DNA of 64,000 nucleotides from Paenibacillus farraposensis. GTDB lineage: Bacteria; Bacillota; Bacilli; Paenibacillales; Paenibacillaceae. Shown in pieces: positions 8,227 through 16,528 of this stretch. Both the position numbers and the translations under genes were made by a program. The first letter of the stretch is position 1. The number at the start of each line of letters is the position of its first letter. Under the pieces are notes generated by a model. That model was not told the origin of the DNA and did not search any database. It saw only the letters and a program-made list of their open reading frames with translations. The stretch covers positions 1 to 64,000 of the forward strand of contig NZ_JAFFQR010000005.1 in the NCBI RefSeq assembly GCF_020736845.1, in the 5' to 3' direction.

Positions 8227-8817
8227 CTAGCCCAGCAGTTCTTTGGCTCCGTTCATGACTAAGGGCATGGTCTGTTTAACGAATGATTCTGCAGTTAATA
8301 CACGCCCCTCTTTGTTCCAAGCATAAGCTGCCCCATACATCCCCCAACTTAACATGATCGAAGCTGTATTTATTAATAATTTCGCGTTTGGACTTGAAAG
8401 CATCTTGTCTTTGTTTATAAAGGAGAGAATTATCGTTTGAATTTTTTCCTTTATTCGAATTTCGAACTCAAGTCCAAGCGATGAATAGCTTCGTTTGCAC
8501 GAGGCGCTGAGATCTTTGTGAAAATCGCATATAGCCAGAAAAATATTTTCAATAGTTTCTTCGTTTAATACCACATGACCGCTTATTCGGGGAGTTATGA
8601 TCGCCATAAAAGATTCATTGATCATAGATTCAAGGATCGCAAATTTATCTGTAAAGTGTGCATAAAAAGTCGATCTGTTTACAGTAGCCTTCTCTGTGAT
8701 ATCTCTAGTAGTTATCGTTTCAAAGTCTTTTTCTTTAACCAAAGAAATGAAAGCATCTTGCAAGAGTTGACGAGTACGTTTCACACGCGGATCATATTTA
8801 TTTTTATGAATTGTCAT
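8227..8817 (-). CDS. TetR/AcrR family transcriptional regulator
   Basis: About 196 residues. The N-terminal helix-turn-helix region reads RTRQLLQDAFISL...ITTRDITEKATVNRSTFYAHF, the classic TetR pattern; the C-terminal part is an effector and dimer domain of unknown ligand. I chose the ATG at 8815-8817 because GGAGG stands 8 bases upstream; an ATG further up has none. It is divergent from a nitroreductase gene and the space between them carries ACAACA/TGTTGT palindromes, so it most likely represses both genes in response to an electrophile or similar compound (inference). Confidence 0.88.
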   Translation of the reverse strand: MTIHKNKYDPRVKRTRQLLQDAFISLVKEKDFETITTRDITEKATVNRSTFYAHFTDKFAILESMINESFMAIITPRISGHVVLNEETIENIFLAICDFHKDLSASCKRSYSSLGLEFEIRIKEKIQTIILSFINKDKMLSSPNAKLLINTASIMLSWGMYGAAYAWNKEGRVLTAESFVKQTMPLVMNGAKELLG

Positions 8818-8856
8818 AGAAAAGGCCTCCACATGAAACAACATTATCGAAATGGT

Positions 8857-8870
8857 GTTGTCTAAACAAC
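8857..8870. promoter_or_regulatory. Candidate TetR operator 1
   Basis: A palindrome GTTGT-ctaa-ACAAC lies 40 bases before the regulator start, in the divergent promoter region. The word TGTTGTCTAA occurs again at operator 2. Confidence 0.45.
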
Positions 8871-8924
8871 GATTTAATTATATTGATGGTTGTGACCGCT
8901 CTACAGTTATTATAACCTACAAAT

Positions 8925-8938
8925 ACAACAAATGTTGT
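8925..8938. promoter_or_regulatory. Candidate TetR operator 2
   Basis: A perfect ACAACA-aa-TGTTGT palindrome about 70 bases before the nitroreductase start. It shares half sites with operator 1 and is the better candidate for the regulator's binding site. Confidence 0.5.
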
Positions 8939-9006
8939 CTAAGTGTCTTATGTTCGATAATTGCTGTTGCATTGAAAAACCTACGTTCCAAGAGGAGGAG
9001 AGAACT

Positions 9007-9669
9007 ATGTCCGTTTCGCAATTACCACAACTACCTGGGCAACAAATTTTTTTCGATGTTATTCGAGAACGCCGGTCGGTTCGCAGCTATGATCCCGAAG
9101 TCAAAATTTCGCGGGAGGAATTGAACGAAATATTGCGGCAGTCCACGCTGGCTCCCTCGGGCGCCAACCTGCAGCCGTGGCGTTTTCTTGTTATCGATTC
9201 TCCGGATCTGAAGCAAAAACTGCTTCCGATCGCATTCAATCAACAACAAGTGGTTGAAGCTTCTGCTATCATCGCCGTTCTTGGAGACCTTGAGAACATT
9301 CGGATGGCCGAGAAGATTTACAGCCTGGCTGTCGATGCGGGTTATATGCCTCCAGATACGGCAAAATCGTTTGTCGAACGCTATACCGACATGTATGCGA
9401 GCATGCCGCCCGAGATCGTCCATCAAATTGTATATACCGACTGCGGGCTAGTTTCGATGCAACTCATGCTCGTTGCCCGTGCCAAAGGCTACGATACGGT
9501 ACCGATGGGCGGTTATGACAAACAAAAGTTCGTGAAAGCTTTCGGCATATCAGAGCGGTATGTTCCGATTATGCTGATCGCCATCGGCAAGGCGGTAAAG
9601 CCCGGTCATCCGACGGTAAGGCTACCAATCGACGATGTAGCTTTCTTCAACGAAATGCATAAGGCATAA
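9007..9669 (+). CDS. Nitroreductase family FMN oxidoreductase
   Basis: About 220 residues with the nitroreductase opening RRSVRSYDPEVKI and APSGANLQPWRF, which bind FMN. Such enzymes reduce nitro compounds, quinones or flavins with NAD(P)H in the cytosol. AGGAGG precedes the ATG at 9007. It is divergent from a TetR regulator that probably controls it. Both genes look intact, unlike the decayed phage genes around them, and the pair is bounded by inverted repeats. Confidence 0.9.
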   Translation: MSVSQLPQLPGQQIFFDVIRERRSVRSYDPEVKISREELNEILRQSTLAPSGANLQPWRFLVIDSPDLKQKLLPIAFNQQQVVEASAIIAVLGDLENIRMAEKIYSLAVDAGYMPPDTAKSFVERYTDMYASMPPEIVHQIVYTDCGLVSMQLMLVARAKGYDTVPMGGYDKQKFVKAFGISERYVPIMLIAIGKAVKPGHPTVRLPIDDVAFFNEMHKA

Positions 9670-9711
9670 GAAAATGCAACGGTAGGCTACGTGAACGATA
9701 GCATAATAAAT

Positions 9712-9735
9712 CAGCGGCAGTCTAAGACTTTATTT
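9712..9735 (-). repeat. Right inverted repeat copy A of the cassette
   Basis: On the minus strand it reads AAATAAAGTCTTAGACTGCC then GCTG, close to the left copy at 8161 (one substitution in the first 17 bases, then slight drift). Confidence 0.55.
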
Positions 9736-9769
9736 TTGAAGTCCTAGTGCGTCGCTGTTTCATTTTAGG

Positions 9770-9788
9770 GCCAGTCTAATACTTAATT
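9770..9788 (-). repeat. Right inverted repeat copy B of the cassette
   Basis: On the minus strand it contains AAGTATTAGACTGGC; the last 14 bases are identical to the core of the left copy. Confidence 0.6.
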
Positions 9789-9833
9789 GAAAAAGGCTGA
9801 CGATACTTCTTGCCTTAAAGCCTGTAATATCAG

Positions 9834-9858
9834 GCAGTCGAGTCTAATAGTTTATTTT
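9834..9858 (-). repeat. Right repeat copy C, overlapping the endolysin 3' end
   Basis: On the minus strand it starts AAATAAACTATTAGACT. It supplies the last codons and the stop of the endolysin reading frame, which suggests that the natural end of that gene was replaced when the cassette entered. Confidence 0.4.
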
Positions 9859-10545
9859 CTCCGAACATTTGTCTCCCTTCGTATTGAATATACCCACCCG
9901 ATCAAGTAAGGTGACCATGCGGTAAAAGTCGTAGCTACCGTCATTAGCCGTATCCAGGACACCCTTAGCTTTTGCGTTAATACAGGCTTGTTCTGCCCAC
10001 TCTGGTACTTTAGGCTGCTTGGCTGCTGTCTCCAACGTTTTGATACGGTCATCCTGCTTTTGTACGATTACTTGCAACTCCTTAAACGCTGCCTTTTCTT
10101 CTGCTGTCATTTCCTCATCCTCCGTTTTATTAATCTTCATTAAAGCTGCATCAAGCTGGGCCTGAGTTGGGCGCTTGCCTGCCCGAAATTGAGCCGTCGT
10201 GATTCCAAAGACCATCTGCAGGTGAGGCATATCTTTAAAACTGCGCCAGTCTCCGCCCCACTCGAAACCCAAATCCTTAGCGATAGCCACAACTTGCATC
10301 CAGTCAGACCTATGGTCTGCATTACCATCACGTTTAGTATCCCAGCTTACGAATTTTCCGTCCGGCAGCCAAAGAGCAAAATCTACAGCCACACCAAAAT
10401 TGTGGTAGCTGTCCCCTCCTTGGCGTTTGTGACCCTTTGTCCCGGTTTATTCCGACCTTGTGCGTAAAGATAATTTTGCTCCGCTATAGTCCACAATCCA
10501 TGTGTCATTACGATAGGTATACCTAAAGCAAACGCAGGTAATCAA
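9844..10545 (-). pseudogene. Frameshifted M15-type peptidoglycan peptidase (phage endolysin)
   Basis: Two frames together give an L-Ala-D-Glu/VanY-like (M15) endolysin. The upstream piece reads GIPIVMTHGLWTIAEQNYLY then AQGRNKPGQRVTNAK; the downstream piece has the zinc motif SYHNFGVAVD, a DWMQV...GGDW...PHLQM block, a coiled linker and a C-terminal domain with WAEQACINAK...GSYDFYRMV. The frames part at a run of four G (minus strand) at 10413-10416, where one base seems to be missing. The 5' end is lost at about 10545, where the ImmA remnant begins. With the holin-like fragment it is the relic of a phage lysis module. Confidence 0.7.
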
Positions 10546-10551
10546 ACAGTT

Positions 10552-10838
10552 ATGCCTAAAGAGTTCGTTGAACTACAAGAAGCCGATGCGGATCAATTCG
10601 TGCTCTATGCTTCAATGCCTTTTTTTATGTTGTCTAGGCTTAAGCTACCGACATTATTCAACGATGTACTTGTATATCTGTCGGAAATATTTGAGGTCCC
10701 CATTTACCTAGCTAGAAAAAAAGATTAAAACAAATTATGCGTCGAAATTATGAAGGGCAAATACGGACAAGTATTGAACAGCAAACTACTGCTGCGAAAG
10801 GGGTTCAAAAAAAGAACCACACATTAGCGAAACAATAA
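10552..10838 (+). pseudogene. ImmA/IrrE-like metallopeptidase remnant (C-terminal part)
   Basis: The frame MPKEFVELQEADADQFVLYA then SMPFFMLSRL continues to LSEIFEVPIYLARK, and after one extra A in an A run (about 10715-10723) resumes as RLKQIMRRNYEGQI and stops at 10836-10838. This resembles the C-terminal half of ImmA/IrrE-family proteases, which cleave the repressor of mobile elements such as ICEBs1. The zinc HExxH part is missing. It lies directly before the integrase, a common immA-int order. Confidence 0.55.
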
Positions 10839-10849
10839 TTTATGCCTAT

Positions 10850-11723
10850 TATGATCAGTCATTTACTTATGAAAACTCTTCTCAGCTAATATTTCATGTA
10901 GATGAAATTACGCTATCTCAAAAAAGAGAAATCCAATTCCTTTGGATGATCGAAAACATGAGAATGTACGCCAATCAAGTCGTTGAATATGCAGTTGAAA
11001 TGAAACTGAGAAAAACCAACCCAATGAAAGATGTAACTATACCAAAAAGAGAAGAAGAGCAACTTGCGGAGAAACAGGAAGAGAGGAACTACTAGGAGAA
11101 AGACGAAATAAAAAATTTTCTTACAATAATAAAGCAAGCCTGTAGTAACCGGGATTACTTAATGTTCCATTTATTAATTTATACCGGAGCGAGAAAAGGA
11201 GAACTCCTAGCTTTACGCTGGAGCGATATTGACTTTAGAAAAAAACAATCGACAAAAAAGCTTACACTCCTCTAACCTCCAAAACGCCTGCTTCCAGACG
11301 CGTTCTTAGTTTAGACAACACAACCCTTTCCCTACTCAAAAAACAGCGTACAGAGCAAAGCAGAGGTGTTGTACAGCCAATAGGTTATAACGATGACAGA
11401 ATGATTTTTACACGTGAGGATGGAACACCAATTCGCTTGGCCTACCCAAATGACAAACTGAATGAAATCATTCGCTCTAACAAATTACCCAAAATAACCG
11501 TACATGGCTTAAGACATACTCATGCATCCCTTTTGTTTGAAGCTGGGGCCAGCATTAAAGAAGTACAGGAATGTCTTGGACATTCAGATATTAAAATAAC
11601 TATGAACATTTATACGTATGTAACAAAGCAGTTAAAGAAAAAAATGCTGATCTGTTTGAAAAATTCACGGAATTTGATCCTCCAATCGCTGGTTCAGATG
11701 TGGTCACGAATGATCAAGAATAA
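10850..11723 (+). pseudogene. int: Tyrosine recombinase (integrase), broken
   Basis: Core-binding and catalytic parts can be read across several frames: YAVEMKLRKTNPMKDVTIPK, then a TAG at 11093-11095 where a Trp codon is expected, then TGARKGELLALRWSDID with the first catalytic Arg, a frame change near 11270, then ITVHGLRHTHASLLFEAGAS with the HxxR block, LGHSDIKITMNIYTYV with the catalytic His and Tyr, and a second frame change near 11630 after which ADLFEKFTEF leads to the stop at 11721. The N-terminal arm-binding domain is lacking. It points at the rpsI copy, as expected for the enzyme that used rpsI as its target. Confidence 0.85.
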
Positions 11724-11730
11724 TATAAAA

Positions 11731-11748
11731 ATGGTCAAAATATGGTCA
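11731..11748 (+). repeat. Possible integrase arm-type repeats
   Basis: Two ATGGTCA units spaced 11 bases apart, with a related pair TGGTCA/TGATCA just before. A similar 18-base element occurs at 7589-7606, at a like distance inside the other end of the island (96 versus 77 bases from the att repeat). Confidence 0.4.
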
Positions 11749-11769
11749 CAGCACATTTTGTCTCAAAAT

Positions 11770-11805
11770 TAAAGCCCCTGACCAATGAAGGCCAAGGGCT
11801 GAAAT
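11770..11805 (-). terminator. Terminator downstream of rpsI
   Basis: On the minus strand the hairpin AGCCCTTGGCC...GGTCAGGGGCT (with two G-U type pairs) is followed by TTTAATTTT. It now ends the rplM-rpsI transcript and lies inside the island end. Confidence 0.6.
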
Positions 11806-11824
11806 TCCTTGATATACAAGGGAT

Positions 11825-11885
11825 ATTAACGTTTCGAGAATTGTGGTGCGCGACGAGCAGCTTTGAGACCGTATTTTTTACGTTC
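11825..11885 (-). repeat. Right attachment-site copy (3' end of rpsI)
   Basis: The authentic rpsI 3' end, duplicated at 7434-7493. Because the insertion restores the last 19 or so codons, the ribosomal protein stays intact. Confidence 0.85.
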
Positions 11886-12218
11886 CTTCATACGTGGGTC
11901 ACGAGTCAGGAAGCCCGCTTTTTTCAAAGCTGGACGGAAATCCGGATCTGCTTTCAACAGAGCACGGGAAATACCGTGGCGAATTGCGCCTGCTTGACCA
12001 GAGATACCACCGCCATGAGCGATAACGAGTACGTCATAGCTACCCATTGTTTCTGTCAGGTTCAATGGTTGTTTAACAATCAGTTTGAGTGTTTCCAAAC
12101 CAAAATAATCATTAATGTCACGCTTGTTGATGACAATGCGTCCTTCACCCGGTACGAGACGAACACGAGCTACCGAATGTTTACGACGACCTGTCCCATA
12201 GTATTGTACTTGTGCCAT
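11826..12218 (-). CDS. rpsI: 30S ribosomal protein S9
   Basis: 130 residues, full length, ending in the conserved QFSKR tail that reaches into the ribosomal P site. Opening [19 protein letters not shown] is typical. RBS AAGGAGGAC. Second gene of the rplM-rpsI pair. Its last 60 bases serve as the integration site of the adjacent island. Confidence 0.98.
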   Translation of the reverse strand: MAQVQYYGTGRRKHSVARVRLVPGEGRIVINKRDINDYFGLETLKLIVKQPLNLTETMGSYDVLVIAHGGGISGQAGAIRHGISRALLKADPDFRPALKKAGFLTRDPRMKERKKYGLKAARRAPQFSKR

Positions 12219-12237
12219 GAAACTGTCCTCCTTTTAA

Positions 12238-12675
12238 TTATCCGCGAAGTTCGTAAACTTCAGGTTTTTGTGCTGCATGTGGATGCTCAGTGCCTCTGTA
12301 AGCTTTCAGTCTCAGCTTCATTTTCTCACCTTGACGAGTTTTAGGAAGCATACCATGAACAGCTAATTCCAACATACGTTCTGGTTTGTTCTTAACCATA
12401 TCTTGTGCAACCGTTACTTTCAAACCACCTGGATGCATGGAGTGACGGTAGTATTTCTTGTTCTCCATTTTTTTACCAGTCAGAGCGATTTTCTCCGCAT
12501 TGATTACAATAACGAAATCACCTGTGTCCACATGTGGTGTAAATTGTGGCTTATGTTTGCCGCGAATCAAAGCAGCCGCTTCGCTTGCCAGACGACCGAG
12601 CGTTTTACCTTCGGCATCGATGATGTGCCATTTGCGCTCAACTTCATTTGGCTTAGCCATGTACGTAGTACGCAT
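12238..12675 (-). CDS. rplM: 50S ribosomal protein L13
   Basis: 145 residues from the ATG at 12673-12675 ([20 protein letters not shown]), which is 8 bases after AGGGAGG; a longer in-frame start would include that site. It is followed after 19 bases by rpsI. A short structured leader lies upstream and may give autoregulation. Confidence 0.98.
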   Translation of the reverse strand: MRTTYMAKPNEVERKWHIIDAEGKTLGRLASEAAALIRGKHKPQFTPHVDTGDFVIVINAEKIALTGKKMENKKYYRHSMHPGGLKVTVAQDMVKNKPERMLELAVHGMLPKTRQGEKMKLRLKAYRGTEHPHAAQKPEVYELRG

Positions 12676-12778
12676 GAAAAGTTTCCTCCCTAAGTTCATT
12701 AACAGAAATCGTCATTTATCTTCGTTCGTTAACTTGCTACATTTTTGATGGATTAGATGTTGCTTTTAATGTGATCAT

Positions 12779-12808
12779 CTTAATTGGGGCTGTGGGAAAG
12801 CCATTAAG
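12779..12808 (-). ncRNA. Candidate L13 leader hairpin
   Basis: In the 5' untranslated part of rplM, a stem CTTAAT-GGCT...AGCC-CCAATTAAG lies shortly after the predicted transcription start. Position and size fit the L13 leader known upstream of rplM in Bacillales, but I could not compare it with the model. Confidence 0.4.
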
Positions 12809-12822
12809 AAAACACAACTTTT

Positions 12823-12851
12823 ATATTACAGGATAACCAGCAAATTCGCAA
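12823..12851 (-). promoter_or_regulatory. Promoter of rplM-rpsI
   Basis: On the minus strand, TTGCGA (12846-12851), a 17-bp spacer and TAATAT (12823-12828). It lies just past the truA stop, so rplM-rpsI has its own start. Confidence 0.55.
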
Positions 12852-12859
12852 GGAAAAAA

Positions 12860-13645
12860 TCAATGTTTTTCATTGATTTCCTCATACTCCACACCCCAAA
12901 GCGTTAAAGCGTGTCCTACCGCTGTTGGCCCGGCCTTTGAACGATTTTTCGCCTCCAAAATAAATGGAATATCATCCGCTGATTTCTTGCCTTCTCCCAC
13001 TTCCAGCAGAGTCCCCATAATGATCCGTACCATATGCTGCAAAAATCCGTTACCTGTAATATAAGTATGAATAATTCCCTGATCATCCGAGCCTGGACGA
13101 GAAAAGGAATAATCTACCGTTATATAGGCTTCGTAAATGGTGCGAACATGATTCGTCTTTTGAGAATGTCGGGATGCAAACGAAGTATAGTCAAAGGTCC
13201 CTACTAAATGTGCCAGTCCCTGTTCCATTGCTTGTACATCTAATTTGGTTGGGTGGTGCGCCTGTGTACGACGGTGAAAGATATCCGGGAACCGGTTAGC
13301 ATTAATGCTGTACCGATATGTCTTACGCTTTGCCATACGACGCGCGTGAAAAGACAACGGAACCTCTCTTGCATCCGTAACAATAATATCACGGGGCAAC
13401 CACGCATTTAGGGCAAGGCACCAACGTTCAATGGGAATAGGCGACTCGGTATGAAAATTAAATACTTGCCCATATGCATGTACGCCAGCGTCTGTGCGAC
13501 CTGAACCTGTGATTTTAAGACGTTCCCCCGTCAATGAATAAATAGCACTCTCCAGATAATCCTGAATTGTATTGCCGCTGGGCTGAGTCTGAAAACCATC
13601 ATACTCGGTTCCGTCGTAGTTCACTTTCATGCACAAGTTCCGCAC
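12860..13645 (-). CDS. truA: tRNA pseudouridine(38-40) synthase TruA
   Basis: 261 residues. The catalytic Asp52 sits in GRTDAGVHA (49-57). It converts U38-U40 of the anticodon arm to pseudouridine. The start is GTG behind AAGGTGTGAAG; an internal ATG five codons later is a weaker option. In many Bacillales ecfA1-ecfA2-ecfT lie between rplQ and truA; here they do not. Confidence 0.95.
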   Translation of the reverse strand: MRNLCMKVNYDGTEYDGFQTQPSGNTIQDYLESAIYSLTGERLKITGSGRTDAGVHAYGQVFNFHTESPIPIERWCLALNAWLPRDIIVTDAREVPLSFHARRMAKRKTYRYSINANRFPDIFHRRTQAHHPTKLDVQAMEQGLAHLVGTFDYTSFASRHSQKTNHVRTIYEAYITVDYSFSRPGSDDQGIIHTYITGNGFLQHMVRIIMGTLLEVGEGKKSADDIPFILEAKNRSKAGPTAVGHALTLWGVEYEEINEKH

Positions 13646-13732
13646 ATTTCTTCACACCTTTACAGGGTAATCTCTGGGTCTATGAGAATAAACCGAACAT
13701 AGCAAAGGAGAAGCCCTCCGGACTTCTCCAAG

Positions 13733-13778
13733 AGAAAAAAAGGGTTGTTCAGAATCAAGCTGATTCTGTCCACCCTTC
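13733..13778 (-). terminator. Terminator of the S10-spc-alpha cluster after rplQ
   Basis: On the minus strand AAGGGTGGACAGAATCA, loop GCTT, then the complementary arm with two mismatches and a T7 tract. A second hairpin (GGAGAAG/CTTCTCC, 13707-13729) follows. Together they separate the large ribosomal transcript from truA. Confidence 0.85.
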
Positions 13779-13794
13779 CCTCATCTTCGCCTGT

Positions 13795-14160
13795 CTACGC
13801 GCGGTCAACCAATTCCAGATATACCATTGGAGCAGCGTCGCCACGACGAGGTCCCAGCTTCAGGATACGAGTGTATCCACCTGGACGCTCATTGTAACGT
13901 GTAGCCAATTCGCTAAACAGTTTTTGGATTGCATCCTGCTCACCATCCACAGTTTCACGGCGAACGAACGCAGCCACTTGACGGCGTGCGTGCAGATCCC
14001 CCTTTTTCGCTTTGGTGATCAGTTTTTCTGCAATAGAACGAACTTCTTTCGCTTTAGCCTCAGTAGTTTGGATACGCTCGTACAAGAACAGATCGGTTAC
14101 CAAATCACGAAACAAAGCTTTACGGGCACTAGAGTTACGGCCCAATTTTTGGTATGCCAT
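13795..14160 (-). CDS. rplQ: 50S ribosomal protein L17
   Basis: 121 residues starting [20 protein letters not shown], which is full length. It follows rpoA by about 30 bases and is the last gene of the long ribosomal cluster before a strong terminator. Confidence 0.98.
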   Translation of the reverse strand: MAYQKLGRNSSARKALFRDLVTDLFLYERIQTTEAKAKEVRSIAEKLITKAKKGDLHARRQVAAFVRRETVDGEQDAIQKLFSELATRYNERPGGYTRILKLGPRRGDAAPMVYLELVDRA

Positions 14161-14193
14161 GTAATTTCCCCTCCTTCACAAAAACGTTGCTGT

Positions 14194-15138
14194 CTATTCT
14201 TCCGTACGAAGTCCTAAACCAAGTTCCTCAAGCTTCTCTTGTACTTCTTCCAAAGATTTGCGTCCCAAGTTGCGGACCTTCATCATATCTTCTTCAGATT
14301 TAGTCGTGAGTTCTTGTACCGTATTGATACCAGCGCGCTTAAGGCAGTTATAGGAACGGACGGAGAGATCCAGCTCTTCGATCGTCATTTCAAGAACTTT
14401 TTCTTTCTTGTCTTCTTCTTTTTCGACCATAATTTCCGCATCTTTTGCTTCGTCCGTGAGACCCACGAACAGCATTACATGCTCGGTCAAAATTTTGGCT
14501 CCAAGGCTCACTGCTTCCTCAGGCCGAATACTTCCGTCAGTCCAAACCTCAAGTGTCAGTTTGTCATAATTCGTAACCTGGCCGACACGCGTATTTTCTA
14601 CTCCATAGTTCACACGTGCAATCGGAGTATAGATGGAGTCGACGGGAATGACGCCGATCGGCTGGTCATCACGTTTATTCCGATCCTGCTTAACGTAACC
14701 ACGACCACGATTGGCAAAAATGCGCATGTGGAGTCTCGAACCCGGTCCGAGAGTAGCAATGTGAAGATCCGGATTAAGAATTTCTACATCACTATCCGCA
14801 CGAATATCTCCTGCCGTTACAACCCCTTCGCCTTCCGCATCGATTTCGAGTACTTTCTCTTCATCCGAGTGGATTTTAAGCGATAAAGCTTTCAAGTTCA
14901 GAATGATCTCCGTTACGTCTTCCTTCACACCGGGAACCGTTGCAAACTCGTGGAGAACTCCATCGATCTGAACCGATGTGACTGCTGCCCCAGGTAACGA
15001 GGACAACAGAATACGACGAAGCGAGTTCCCCAGCGTCGTACCGTACCCACGTTCCAGCGGTTCTACCACGAATTTTCCATAGGTGCCATCATCATTGACG
15101 TCGACCGTCTCAATTTTCGGCTTTTCGATCTCTATCAC
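14194..15138 (-). CDS. rpoA: RNA polymerase alpha subunit
   Basis: 314 residues with the N-terminal assembly domain ([20 protein letters not shown] near 30-50) and the C-terminal domain that binds UP elements and activators ([19 protein letters not shown] near 255-275), joined by a charged linker. GTG start with GGAGGGATATT upstream. It lies between rpsK and rplQ as in all Bacillales. Confidence 0.98.
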   Translation of the reverse strand: MIEIEKPKIETVDVNDDGTYGKFVVEPLERGYGTTLGNSLRRILLSSLPGAAVTSVQIDGVLHEFATVPGVKEDVTEIILNLKALSLKIHSDEEKVLEIDAEGEGVVTAGDIRADSDVEILNPDLHIATLGPGSRLHMRIFANRGRGYVKQDRNKRDDQPIGVIPVDSIYTPIARVNYGVENTRVGQVTNYDKLTLEVWTDGSIRPEEAVSLGAKILTEHVMLFVGLTDEAKDAEIMVEKEEDKKEKVLEMTIEELDLSVRSYNCLKRAGINTVQELTTKSEEDMMKVRNLGRKSLEEVQEKLEELGLGLRTEE

Positions 15139-15273
15139 TGCAATATCCCTCCTTCAAAACGTCGCTCCTATATGAAACATTCACCATATCCATAGTTAAT
15201 CATGCAGTATACCTAAACATCCATTCTTGGCAATTTGTGCCGGATCTATACTACACGCAGAGGAGAAATCTCA

Positions 15274-15669
15274 TTAGACGCGACGACGTTTTGGAGGACG
15301 GCATCCGTTATGAGGTACCGGAGTTACGTCTTTAATCAGGTTAACTTCCAGACCAGCAGCTTGCAAAGAGCGGATTGCTGCTTCGCGGCCTGCACCTGGT
15401 CCTTTAACCATAACTTCGACAGTTTTCATGCCGTGTTCCATTGCAGCTTTAGCAGCAGTTTCTGCAGCCATTTGCGCTGCAAATGGAGTAGATTTACGGG
15501 AACCGCGGAATCCCATACCGCCTGAGCTGGCCCAAGAGATTGCGTTACCGTGTGGATCTGTGATCGTAACGATCGTGTTGTTGAACGTGGAACGGATGTG
15601 TGCCACGCCACTCTCGATATTTTTACGGTCACGGCGTTTTGTACGTACAACTTTTTTCGGTTTAGCCAT
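15274..15669 (-). CDS. rpsK: 30S ribosomal protein S11
   Basis: 131 residues, lysine-rich start [17 protein letters not shown] and the conserved end [11 protein letters not shown]. It sits on the 30S platform near the E site. About 135 bases separate it from rpoA. Confidence 0.98.
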   Translation of the reverse strand: MAKPKKVVRTKRRDRKNIESGVAHIRSTFNNTIVTITDPHGNAISWASSGGMGFRGSRKSTPFAAQMAAETAAKAAMEHGMKTVEVMVKGPGAGREAAIRSLQAAGLEVNLIKDVTPVPHNGCRPPKRRRV

Positions 15670-15688
15670 TGAATGTTATCCTCCCTTC

Positions 15689-16057
15689 TTATTTCTTCTT
15701 GTTCGCTACAGTCCGACGAGGACCTTTACGAGTACGGGCATTGGTTTTAGTACGTTGTCCGCGAACAGGCAATCCACGACGGTGACGAACACCACGATAG
15801 CAGCCAATCTCAGTCAGACGTTTAATATTCAAGGAAATTTCACGACGCAGATCGCCTTCTACTTTAACCTCTTTGTCGATCGTTTCACGTAATTTGCTCA
15901 CTTCATCTTCAGTCAAATCACGAACACGCGTGTTTGCACTGATGCCTGTTTCCTTCAAAATTTTCTGAGAAGTCGTCTTACCGATTCCGAAAATGTAAGT
16001 CAAGGCGATCTCAACGCGTTTGTCACGTGGCAAATCCACACCAGCTATACGAGCCAT
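15689..16057 (-). CDS. rpsM: 30S ribosomal protein S13
   Basis: 122 residues ([20 protein letters not shown]) with the basic tail [20 protein letters not shown] that contacts tRNA in the P site and the A-site finger of the 50S subunit. Follows rpmJ. Confidence 0.98.
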   Translation of the reverse strand: MARIAGVDLPRDKRVEIALTYIFGIGKTTSQKILKETGISANTRVRDLTEDEVSKLRETIDKEVKVEGDLRREISLNIKRLTEIGCYRGVRHRRGLPVRGQRTKTNARTRKGPRRTVANKKK

Positions 16058-16078
16058 TTTACGCTACACCCCCTTCTA

Positions 16079-16213
<135 letters not shown>

Positions 16214-16310
16214 TTACCCTGGTAAAACTCGCTTCGTGAACATTCACATCGTTTTGCCGAGCAAAACAAGTTTTTTTAAATGACGTACGTCTGATAAAAA
16301 CCTACATGAA

Positions 16311-16526
16311 TTACTTGCGGTACGTTATACGGCCTTTCGTTAAATCGTAAGGCGATAACTGTACAACCACCTTGTCGCCTGTCAAAATACGGATAAAGTG
16401 CATCCGCAGTTTACCGGAAACATGAGCAAGAATTTGGTGACCGTTCTCCAGCTCTACCTTGAACGTAGCGTTCGGCAGTGGCTCGATTACCGTACCTTCA
16501 ACCTCAATGACATCTTCCTTGGCCAA
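16311..16526 (-). CDS. infA: Translation initiation factor IF-1
   Basis: 71 residues, a single S1-like OB fold ([20 protein letters not shown]...). It blocks the A site of the 30S subunit during initiation. It is just downstream of the KOW protein (spacing 2 bases) and before rpmJ. Confidence 0.98.
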   Translation of the reverse strand: MAKEDVIEVEGTVIEPLPNATFKVELENGHQILAHVSGKLRMHFIRILTGDKVVVQLSPYDLTKGRITYRK

Positions 16527-16528
16527 AG

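Noticed and set aside
8161-9858. Complete insertion sequence
   Set aside because: There are inverted repeats but no transposase gene between them, so I call it only a candidate non-autonomous cassette.
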